Source: Syngnathus acus
Lineage: Eukaryota; Chordata; Actinopteri; Syngnathiformes; Syngnathidae
Reading direction: 5' to 3'
Assembly: GCF_901709675.1 (NCBI RefSeq)
Contig: NC_051105.1
Span: 12,384,604 to 12,448,603, forward strand
Length of the DNA stretch: 64,000 bases
Position numbers and translations under genes: made by a program. Below are positions 45,263-53,957 of the stretch, piece by piece. The notes under the pieces were generated by a model, which was not told the DNA's origin, made no database searches, and saw only the letters and a list, made by a program, of their open reading frames with translations. Positions within the stretch are counted from its first letter, which is position 1. Each line of letters starts with the position of its first letter.

Positions 45263-46503
45263 AGAATAGAATAGATCTTTATTTGTCATTGTCACATGTA
45301 CAACGAAATTTAAAAAGTGCCAACCGAGCCGCGCATGCGATAAAAAATAAATAGAATAAATAGAATAAAAAGATAACAAAAAACAAGCTAAAAACCCACA
45401 GAAGAACATACACAGACATAATCATTTACGTTTAGCTGCATTCAATGTGACTACCGCTGTAGGGTAAAAACTGTTGGCGAATCTGCTAGTCCTCGACCTA
45501 ATTAATCTGTAGCGTCTGCCTGATGGCAACAGTTCGAAAAGGGAGTGGCCAGGGTGGGAAGTGTCCTTCAGAATGTTCTGTGTTTTTTTGAGACAGCGGG
45601 TTCTGTGTAGGTCTTCCAGTGTGGGGAGAGGGCAGCCAATGATCATCTGTGCTGTGTTGATGACCCCTTGGAGCTTTTTCCTCTGAGCAGCAGTGCAGCT
45701 GGAGTACCAAACACATATACAGTACGTTAAAGCGCTTTCTATGGAGCAGCGATAGAAGGACACCAGCAGTCTCTGTGTAATGCTGTGCCTCCTCAGCACC
45801 CTTAAAAGGTAGAGTCTCTGCTGGGCCTTTTTAAGCAGCTCAGAGGTGTTCACGCCCCAGGTGAAGTCCTCCTCGATGTGGACTCCCAGGTAGCGGAAGG
45901 AGGACACCCTCTTCACACAGACCCCGTCGATGATAAGTGGTGGAATGTCCATTTTAATTTTCCTCCTAAAATCAATGACCAGTTCTTGGGTTTTAGCCGT
46001 GTTTAGGAGCAGATTGTTCTCTCCGCACCACTCCGATAGCTGGACCACTTCGTCCCTGTAGGCAGACTCATCCCCCTTTGAGATGAGCCCCACCACGGTT
46101 GTGTCATCCGCAAATTTCACGATGGTGTTGCTGCGGTGGGCGGGGGTGCATGCATGTGTGTAGAGCGTGTAAAGCAGTGGGCTCAGTACGCAGCCCTGTG
46201 GGGAGCCGGTACCAAGACTGAGAGGTGTGGATGTATGACGGCCCACTTTCACCCTCTGGCTGCGACCCGTCAGGAAGCTCTTAATCCACCTGCAAGTATT
46301 ATGTGGAAGTCCCAGGCCCTCCAGTATGTCCACCAGTCTGTGGGGGAGGATGGTGTTAAAAGCAGAGCTAAAGTCCACGAAGAGCATCCGCACATAGCTC
46401 CCCGGCTGCTCCAGGTGGGACAGTGCAGCGTGGAGGGCTGTAGCTACTGCGTCCTCTGTGGATCTATTTGCCCTGTAGGCAAACTGGTGGGGGTCAAAAG
46501 AGT
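45263..46503 (-). pseudogene. LINE A copy 2 (Rex1-like), 5' truncated, RT intact
   Basis: The 3' tail agaatagaatag at 45263 is followed by an aataaa-type 3' UTR. The RT frame from 46503 down to the stop at 45422 has FAYRANRSTEDAV, FVDFSSAFNTI, GSPQGCVLSPLLYTLYT, VKFADDTTVVG (FADD catalytic box), QQRLYLLRVLRR, SLFELLPSGRRYR and NSFYPTAVVTLN. Residues upstream of DPHQFAY come from Tc1 sequence. No stop interrupts the RT fragment. It confirms the family of the fragment at 1-1474, whose matching stretch (45940-46250) is nearly identical. Confidence 0.92.
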
Positions 46504-47020
46504 CACGTTCAGAATTTGGGGGAGCTTCAAAGACAGTGGACTGAAGCTGGAGTCCAGGTATCAAAAGCCACTGTTCACAGACATGTCTGGTAAATGGGCT
46601 ACAATAGCCGTATTCCCATGGTCAAGCCACTTCTGAACTCAAGACAACGGAAGAAGCGCCTGACTTGGCTATGGAAAAGAAGCACTGGACAGTTGCTGAG
46701 TGGTCCAAAGTCCTCTTTTCAGACGAAAGCAAGTTTTTTATTACATTTGGAAAACAAGGCGCCAGAATCTGGAGAAAGGCTGGAGAGGAGCAAAATCCAA
46801 GTTGCTTGAAATCCAGTGAGAAGTTCCCACAGTCAGGGATGGTTTGGGAAGCCATGTCAGCTGCTGGTGTTAGTCCACTGTGTCTCATCAAGTCCAGAGT
46901 AAATGCAGATTTTAGAGCACTACATGCTTCCGTCTGCTGAAGAGCTCTATGAAGATGATTATTTTCATTTTCCAGCATGATCTGGCACCTGCCCACAGTG
47001 CCAAAACCACCAGTAAATGG
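46504..47020 (+). pseudogene. Tc1 copy 1, first transposase segment, continued
   Basis: Resumes at gtcacgttcagaatttgggg after the LINE, giving NLGELQRQWTEAG, PMVKPLLNSRQRKKRLTW, EKKHWTVAEWSKVLFSDESK (first catalytic D), KFPQSGMVWEAMSAAGVS, KSRVNADFRAL and FQHDLAPAHSAKTTSK in shifting frames. Compared with segment 2, the yqeile codons of VYQEILEHYM are missing. It ends at the junction 47020/47021, before the second and third catalytic residues. Confidence 0.88.
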
Positions 47021-47865
47021 TGTTGGAAGGGGGAAATATGGCAAGAAACGCTGCACAATCAAGAGAGATGACCGCAGCCTTAACAGCATTGTGAAGAAAA
47101 GTCGCTTCCAGAATTTGGGGGAGCTTCAAAGACAGTGGACTGAAGCTGGAGTCCAGGTATCAAAAGCCAATGTTCACAGACGTGTCCGGGAAATGGCCTA
47201 CAATAGCCGTAGTCCCATGGTCAAGCCACTTCTGAAGCGTCTGACTTGGGCTATGGAAAAGAAGCACTGGACAGTTGCAGAGTGGTCCAAAGTCCTCTTT
47301 TCAGACGAAAGCAAGTTTTGTATTTCATTTGGAAGAAGGCGCCAGAGTGTGGAGAAAGGCTGGAGAGGAGCAAAATCCAACTTGCTTGAAATCTAGTGTG
47401 AAGTTCCCACAGTCAGCGATGGTTTGGGGAGCCATGTCAGCTGCTGGTGTTGGCCCACTGTGTTTCATCAAGTCCAGAGTAAATGCAGCTGTGTACCAAG
47501 AGATTTTAGAGCACTACATGCTTCCGTCTGCTGAAAAGCTCTATGGAGATGATGATTTCATTTTCCAGCATGATCTGGCACCTGCCCACAGTTCCAAAAC
47601 CACCAGTAAGTGGTGTACTGACCATGGCATTACTGTCCTCGATTGGCCTGCCAATTCCCCTGACCTGAAGCTTATAGAGAATTTATGGGGTATTGTGAAG
47701 AAAAAGCTTAAAGACACCAGACCCAACTATGCAAATCAGCTAAAGGCCGCTATTGAAGCATGCTGGGCATCCATAACACCTCAGCAATGCCACAGGCTGA
47801 TTGCCTCCATGCCACGCTGCATTGATGCAGTAATCCGTGCAAAAGGATTCCCATCCAAGTACTGA
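47021..47865 (+). pseudogene. Tc1 copy 1, second transposase segment (C-terminus intact)
   Basis: Starts again at VGRGKYGKKRCTIKRDDRSL, in the DNA-binding domain, then LNSIVKKSRFQNLGELQRQW, VSKANVHRRVREMAYNS, EWSKVLFSDESK, and after a one-base frameshift near 47333 continues to a normal C-terminus. This contains MVWGAMSAAGVGPLCFIKS, FQHDLAPAHSSKTTSKW (second D), DWPANSPDLKLIENLWGIVK (third acidic residue E, D34E spacing) and AVIRAKGFPSKY with the stop at 47865. It lacks the first helix-turn-helix and a start codon. Confidence 0.9.
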
Positions 47866-48152
47866 GTGCATTAATGGAAATTTTCAAAAGTTTGATTTTG
47901 TTTTGCTGTTATAAATCTTTTTTTTTTACTTGGTCTGAGGAAATATTCAAATTTTTTTAGATTGGATTTTTTAGTTTTCTTATGGTGTAAGCCATAATCA
48001 GCAATATTAAAATAATAAAAGGCTTGCAATATTTCAGTTGATTTGTAATGAATCCAGAATGTATGACATTTTTGTTTTTTTAATTGCATTACAGAAAAAA
48101 AAGAACTTCATCACAATATTCTAATTTTCTGAGACAGTCCTGTATATATATA

Positions 48153-49000
48153 CAGTGGAGCCTCGGTTTTCGAAAGTCCCGGTTCTCGAACAAATCGGTA
48201 TTCAAACAAAAAAAACGAGATTTTTTTGCTTCGGATGTCGGACGAAATTTGGTTGTCGAACCTCGCGAGATGAGCCGAGAAGACCCGCATGCCAACTGAC
48301 TCCGTTCGTTATTACGTTTTTGTTACTCTGAGGATTGCATCAACTCTAATCATGCCTCGAAAGGAAGCAAGTTGGAGCAGTAAAGCTCCTAAAACACAAA
48401 GACGCTCCTAAAGCAATGCGAAACTGAGCGCCCGGCGCGCTGCGGTTGCGTGATCAGACCAAATTAAGCTCCCTGCGCACTGAGGTCAACTTAAATTTTG
48501 GAAAGTACATTAGGACTTTAAAAATATTTTCTAAATTTTAGCGACTGCTCTGTCACAATAATGCCACAAGCGTGGTGCAGTTGCGCGGTCGGCTGCGCGC
48601 AACGGTTGCGCGTTCAGCAGTGCGCTGCAGTTGCGCGATCGGACAAAATTAAGCTCCCTGCGCACTGATGTCCACTTAAATTTTGGAAAGTACAGCAGGA
48701 CTTTAAAAATATTTTCTAAATTTCAGCGACGGCTCTGTCACAATAATGCGACCAGCGCGGTGCAGTTGCGCGGTCGGCGACGCGCTACGGTTGAGCGTTC
48801 GGCGGTGCGCTGCAGTTGCGCGATTGGACAAAAATGTGCAAATGAAAAAATGCTTAAAAAAGGCGGGGGTTTTTTTGGGCTTGAAATGGATTAATGTTTT
48901 TCCAATTATTTGTAATGGGAAAATATGATTCGGAATTCGAACGATTCACTTCTCGAACAGCTTCTGGGACGGATTGTGTTCGAAAACCGAGGCTCCACTG
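48153..49000. mobile_element. pogo-like MITE, copy 3
   Basis: CAGTGGAGCCTCGGTTTTCG at both ends, TA on both sides. Inverted relative to copies 1 and 2. It lies only 10 bp from the right end of Tc1 copy 1, in a TA run. It includes the 185-bp tandem duplication. Confidence 0.9.
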
Positions 49001-49279
49001 TATATAATATTGAGTAATCCTTCGCTACATCGCGGTTCGTTTATTGCGGTTTCACTACATCGCGGATTTTTTTTCCAAATTAAAAAAAAATGTAAAAGTC
49101 AAAATAAAACTTTTAAATTGAAGAATTGTGGCACGAAACTTGCTCACACGCCAGCAGAAGGCAAGAAGTGCCCACACAATTGCAGTGCCTACTTTTGTAC
49201 CTTTTTATAAAATTTTTTTATAATAATAATAGTTCAAAAAACATATTTACAGTGTTGTACCTTGTTATAGAAAATTTGT

Positions 49280-49725
49280 TGTCATGTCTCGTCCCCAGTT
49301 TTGTTAGGTGTTCAGGTTGCCATGGTTTCTGTTCGGGTTCTGTCATGTCTCGTCCCCCCTTTTTGCTGTGTGTCCCTGATCATGTCCATAGTTTGTCAGT
49401 GTGTCTGTGTGCTCGCCCCTCCCTTCCTGTGTACCCATGATCAGTGTAATCACACTCACCTGCCTCTCGTTACCTGTGTTGTATTTAAGTTCTGTTTGTG
49501 TGTCACTCACCGTCGGAGCATTGCATGAGATATGGACAATGCATGTCTCACTGTCACGCGGTTTGTTTGGTTCCTGTCTTTTGTTTCACGTTTTGGTCGG
49601 TCAGTCCTGTTAGTTATGTTGTTTAGTCACGTCAGTTTGCCGAGTCTTTTGAGTTTGCCTCAATAAACCCTGGTCCAAGCTGCACTTGGTCGCCTCGCTC
49701 CATTCCTCCACCCCGAAGCCTGACA
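49280..49725 (+). mobile_element. Solo LTR (family S), 446 bp, without matching duplication
   Basis: TGTCATGTCTCGTCCCC at 49280 and AAGCCTGACA at 49725. It has TATA-like gtatttaag near 49485 and caataaaccctggtcc near 49665. The 5' beginning is repeated 61 bp later (tgtcatgtctcgtcccc at 49341), which is not seen in the other two copies. Flanking bases (tttgt left, catct right) do not match, so either a tandem LTR was partly lost or recombination joined different sites. Confidence 0.85.
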
Positions 49726-50009
49726 CATCTTCTATCAAGGATCTAAGTCACATTAGTTTAAACTTTCCAGGCAATTTAATTGTTTTCACTAAGTCTTCAG
49801 GTTTGGATTTCTAAAGTATAATTAATTAATATCACTAAAGTTAAATAAAATATCACACAGGGAAATGTGTAATATTCGGAGGTTGCTAACATTTATGGAT
49901 TGAACCTTATCTATTTGATTATTTATTTAACCTTATTTATTTGATTATTTATTATTATTATTATTATTTTCACATATTTGATCATCTCTTTTCTGCGTAT
50001 GGCTTGCTT
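49726..50009. repeat. Duplicated segment, copy 1
   Basis: catcttctatcaagg through gtatggcttgc matches 51602-51834 plus 52731-52769 (about 90% by eye). It contains ggatttctaaagtataatta and gggaaatgtgtaatattcg. Its left edge coincides with the LTR end at 49725. Confidence 0.85.
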
Positions 50010-50193
50010 ACGATACCACTTCCTGTTTTACGTTCGTGTACATATGTCGGTTACAGTGGTACAGGAGTCATCGACGATGTAAGTGGGTCTCCTAACAAGA
50101 AAAATGAACGATCACATGTGTCTATCCTTTAGGACAATGTAGTATTGCTCCAAATGTTCGTTTACATTCCTGTAGAGGTCCATTTTTGCATGT

Positions 50194-50418
50194 TAATGGG
50201 ACCCATTGGCTCCCTGCTTGGCACTCAGCATTAAGGGTTGGAATTGGGGGGTTAGATCACCAACTGATTCCCGAGCGCGGCACCGCTGCTGCTCACTGCT
50301 CCCCTCTCCCCCAGGGGATGGATTAAAATCACATGGGGATGGGTTAAATGCAGAGGACAAATTTCACCACACCCAGATGTGTGTGACGATCATTGGGACT
50401 TTAACTTTAACTTTAACA
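50194..50418 (+). mobile_element. tRNA-derived SINE, 5' truncated
   Basis: Same family as 20194-20504. Starts within the body (gggacccattggctccctgc) and ends with ctttaac units. The internal promoter boxes are missing. Confidence 0.88.
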
Positions 50419-50722
50419 AGATCGCGAATTAGCGTCTTTCCGCTAACTCGTTAGCCTGCCCAGTACTTCTTAACGCACACACGTATAATACTATTTTCAA
50501 TATTTATACACAATTTTCTGCGTTATATATACTATTAATGTATTATTTACATGTTTGAAACAATTATGTAATGTTCTAATAATAAAATATGTACTTAAAT
50601 GGTTTCATATACATTTATTGACACACAAAATGTACAGATGAGAGGGTGACCGCACTTCGCGGATTTCACTTATCGCGGGTGGTTTTTGGAACCAATTATC
50701 CGCGATGAACGAGGGATTACTG

Positions 50723-50723
50723 A

Positions 50724-50767
<44 letters not shown>

Positions 50768-50790
50768 TGTATATATATATATATATAGTA
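50723..50790. repeat. (TA)n microsatellite
   Basis: About 30 ta units with one ctgt interruption. Confidence 0.95.
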
Positions 50791-51601
50791 TGTGTATATA
50801 TAAACTTTTGTTATATCCACGTTATGTTCTTGTGACCTAGCTCAAATTGAGCATAATAAACCTGCCTGTGAAAACAACAGTTATTTACTACTCATTTTAT
50901 TACAATTACTGATCTATCGAACACAATTTTTGTATTGAAGCAAAATTGCAGCCCAAGCATAAATCCTCTGATACTCTTATCTATTTTGCGTCACATATTT
51001 AATTTCTCATAACTCATACAATTTATCTCAGAGACCCTAATGCCAAGTAGACTTTGCAGCTATTTAAAATGGAATGTTCCCTAAAGCCAAAGAATGCTAG
51101 TTTATGTAGCCTGCTACCAATTGTCACAATTGTCTCCATTTTACCATCACTCCAAAATTACAAAACGGTTGTCCCCACGGCCCTATTTATCTCCAGTGAA
51201 ACACCTGGGTACAATTAAGCACAGGATACTCACTGGGAGGAGACAGGAAGTGAGGGGGAATCCCTTCCTCAAGAAAGGGCAAAGAAAAACTGCGGGAGGC
51301 AAAATCAGGCCACAGGGTCCTGTGGTCTCCACCAAAACCTCCACCTGGTCCCCAACACCATCATAGCTTGTGAAGATTTGCCAAAGCAAGACATAATAGT
51401 AGGTGGGGCATATATAGAACAACAAATGAAAGTCCGTAGTCCTTTTCTTGCAGAGCACTGCACAGAATAATATTTTTCAGTGATTGAAGTCATTAAATAT
51501 CCAGAAGGTATGCAAAGTTAAAAATTGCTGCAGGCTTGAAAATTCTATCGCTCTTCACATGCATCATCTGTTTCAATGTAAATTGAATGGAAAGACACAT
51601 T
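50791..51601. other. Intergenic, nothing recognised
   Basis: No coding motif or repeat termini. Confidence 0.5.
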
Positions 51602-51834
51602 CATCTTCTATCAAGGAGCTAAGTCACATTAGTTTGAACTTTCCAATCAATTTAATTTTTTTCACTAGGTGTTCAGGTTTGGATTTCTAAAGTATAATTA
51701 ATTAATAATATCATTAAAGTTAAATAAAATATCACGATCACACAGGGAAATGTGTAATATTCGAAGATTGCTGACATTTATGGATTGAACCTTATTTATT
51801 TGATTATTTATTTATTATTATTATTGTTTTCACA
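51602..51834. repeat. Duplicated segment, copy 2 (left part)
   Basis: Matches 49726-49970. It is interrupted at 51834 by the LINE fragment and resumes at 52731-52769. gttttcaca (51826-51834 and 52731-52739) is the 9-bp target duplication of that LINE. Confidence 0.88.
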
Positions 51835-52730
51835 ATAATCGGCAAAATCAAAGGTCATGGTCGGTGGTGCTGGCCTGGGAGTGATATCGCAGTCAGGAGC
51901 ATGGCCATGTGGAGTTTGCGGGAAGGGAGTGCAAGCTAACTCTATCCGGTGCAAGGGTTGCCAGAGATGGGTGCACCGAAGATGCAGCGGAGTAAAAGGC
52001 AGCCTACTAGCTGCAAGTGAGACCTTCCAATGCAAGCGGTGTAGGGGAGAAGTCGCCCAAGCAGACCCAGCTGAGCAAGAGGGGCTCGTGGTAGATGGGG
52101 AGATGTACGAGGTGGTGGACAGCTTCTGCTACCTTGGAGACATGCTTAACGCTGATGGGGGGGTGGACCTAGCAGTGACCACAAGGGTGAGAAGCGGGTG
52201 GAAGAAATTCAGGGACCTCATGCCCTTCTTAACATCTAAGGCCCCATCCCTGAAGATGAGAGGCCAAGTGTACTCAGCCTGTGTCAGAAGTAGTATGACG
52301 TACGGAAGTGAGGCATGTGCCCTGAAAACAGAACATGAAGACAAACTAAACAGAGCAGAAATGAGGATGATCAGATGGATGTGTGGTGTGTCAATGAGGG
52401 AGGAAAAGACCAGTGCAGAGCTGAGACAGAAGATCGGAGTGGAGTCCATAGTGGATGTGGTGAGGAGAGGCAGACTGCGATGGTACGGACATGTAGTGAG
52501 GAAGGACGAGAACGACTGGGTGAAGAAAGTTATGTCGTATAACGTAGAGGGAACAAGACCCAGTGGCCGACCTAAAAAGACCTGGCAGATGACCGTGGCA
52601 GCCGACATGAAGGCACTCGGCATCAACCACGAGATGGCCATGGACCGTTCCCGGTGGAAGACGGCCATATCGAGAACCCAGTCCAACCCAGCGGCGCCTG
52701 GAAAGCGGACTTTAAAACGATGATGATGAT
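51835..52730 (+). mobile_element. 5'-truncated LINE with (gat)n tail and 9-bp target duplication
   Basis: Flanked by gttttcaca on both sides, ends in acgatgatgatgat, and encodes one long frame (51857-52723). The empty site is preserved at about 49966 (ttttcacatatttgatc). Clade not assigned with certainty; the C-terminal motifs differ from the Rex1, Rex3 and L2 families here. Confidence 0.88.
51857..52723 (+). pseudogene. LINE RT C-terminal region with PHD-like zinc finger (open frame)
   Basis: About 288 codons without a stop. Residues 17-60 form a Cys/His-rich finger: CGVCGKGV, CKGCQRWVHRRCSG, then CKRCRG, in a C2-C2-HC-C2 order typical of PHD-type fingers. Residues 80 to the end are RT thumb and C-terminal sequence: VDSFCYLGDMLNADGG, SSMTYGSEACALKTEHEDKL, RMIRWMCGVSMREEKTSAEL, RGRLRWYGHVVRKDENDWV, GTRPSGRPKKTWQ, stop at 52723. 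Similar proteins are known from non-LTR retrotransposons in which a finger lies between RT and C-terminus. The catalytic RT core is missing by 5' truncation, so the open frame is just a recent fragment. The start position is arbitrary. Confidence 0.85.
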
Positions 52731-52995
52731 GTTTTCACATATTTGATCATCTCTTCTGATTATGGCTTGCACATCCAGATGATTGCAGGAGAGAGAGATG
52801 ACTGACATAAATCGCAAGGGAGTGAGGTCAAGGTGGCACTTATCTATGCCGCTCTTTTATACTTGCCTCTTTATTGTTGTTCCCTGTGCCTTCAATAATT
52901 CAACAGCCTTTTCTTCTCCTTACTTCCCATTGACATGGTGCCAATATTTTAACCTCAGGGTAAATATTCTGTCTTCCTGCAACACAATGAACATA

Positions 52996-53457
52996 CAGGA
53001 CTGTCTCAGAAAATTAGAATATTGTGATAAAGTTCTTTATTTTTTGTAATGCAATTAAAAAAACAAAAACGTCATACATTCTGGATTCATTACAAGTCAA
53101 CTGAAATATTGCAAGCCTTTTATTATTTTAATATTGCTGATTATGGCTTACAGCTTAAGAAAACTCAAAAATCCGATCTCAATATATTAGAATATTTCCT
53201 CAGACCAAGTAGAAAAAAAAGATTTATAACAGCAAAACAAAATCAAACATTTGAAAATGTCCATTAATGCACTCAGTACTTGGTTGGGAATCCTTTTGCA
53301 CGGATTACTGCATCAATGCAGCGTGGCATGGAGGCAATCTGCCTGTGGCATTGCTTTTTTCTGGAAATTCTGGAAGCGACTCTTCTTCACAATGCTGTTA
53401 AGGGTGCGGTCATCTCTTTTGGTTGTGAAGCGTTTCCAGCCACATTTCACCCTTCCA
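52996..53457 (-). pseudogene. Tc1 copy 2, 3' part
   Basis: Minus-strand order: a third copy of the DNA-binding segment (KCGWKRFTTKRDDRTLNSIV, KKSRFQNF), then an abrupt jump near 53362 to the extreme C-terminus (QCHRQIASMPRC, AVIRAKGFPTKY, stop near 53275), then the terminal inverted repeat. The catalytic domain is absent here. Confidence 0.85.
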
Positions 53458-53941
53458 TGTCAGGCTCAGGCAGGGAGAGGACTCGAATGCAGAGTTCGAT
53501 AGTGCAAGGAGTTTTATTTCTTCTGCGGATGACCGCTCCAAAAACAAAGGGCGCCTCACAACGAGGAAAAAAGGAGACAAAAAGTGCCTCAACACGAGGA
53601 AAAAAGGGCTGAGAACAGCAAACAAAAAGCGCCTCTCACGGAGGGAAAAACAACGGCAAGATCGCACGGGCAAAGCACGGGAACTAGCTGGGGCTATGGA
53701 ATCGCTGGTGGTCATGGCTCGCAAGACGCACTGGCACAGGACAAGGGGAAGACGCAGGCTAAATACACCCACCGAAGGGAAAGGACACAGGTGTATGTGG
53801 TTAACCAACGGGGAGGTCAAGTGGGTGACTGTGCAGCGGAAGGACCAGTGATCTGGAACGTGATGTACAAAATAAAACAGGAAGTTAGAACATGACGGAC
53901 AGGACAAAACAAAACAATCTACAAAACCCGACAGCATGACA
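53458..53941 (-). repeat. Gypsy 3' LTR, 484 bp
   Basis: Downstream LTR in the transcription sense (minus). It lacks 28 bases present in the 5' LTR between two gacacaggtg repeats near 53790, and lacks 4 bases near 53580. These look like replication-slippage deletions. Confidence 0.95.
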
Positions 53942-53957
53942 TAACCCCCCCCCTCTA
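53942..53957 (-). promoter_or_regulatory. Gypsy polypurine tract
   Basis: Directly inside the 3' LTR, minus-strand agagggggggggtta: the expected primer site for plus-strand DNA synthesis. Confidence 0.85.

Larger units (their letters stand above)
44504..48142 (+). mobile_element. Composite Tc1 transposon copy 1 with nested MITE and LINE
   Basis: The left terminus CAGGACCGTCTCAGAAAATT and the right terminus (inward, CAGGACTGTCTCAGAAAATT) begin inverted repeats of about 200 bp, with TA on both sides. It carries two successive, partly duplicated transposase segments (about 45052-47020 and 47021-47865). A foldback MITE is nested at 44726-44939 and a LINE A copy at 45263-46503. The same internal junction occurs in copy 2. 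Confidence 0.9.
49012..50722. mobile_element. Second pogo/Tigger-like MITE, with nested LTR and SINE
   Basis: Left gagtaatccttcgctacatc, then gcggttcgtttattgcgg; right end (inward) cagtaatccctcgttcatcg, then cggataattggttcc. These are diverged inverted repeats around 30-60 bp long. No clean TA pair is visible at the ends. The interior holds a solo LTR (49280-49725), a short duplicated segment (49726-50009) and a SINE (50194-50418). Related single termini are visible inside TA elements 2 and 3 (aaccgcgatgtagcaaggga). Confidence 0.65.
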
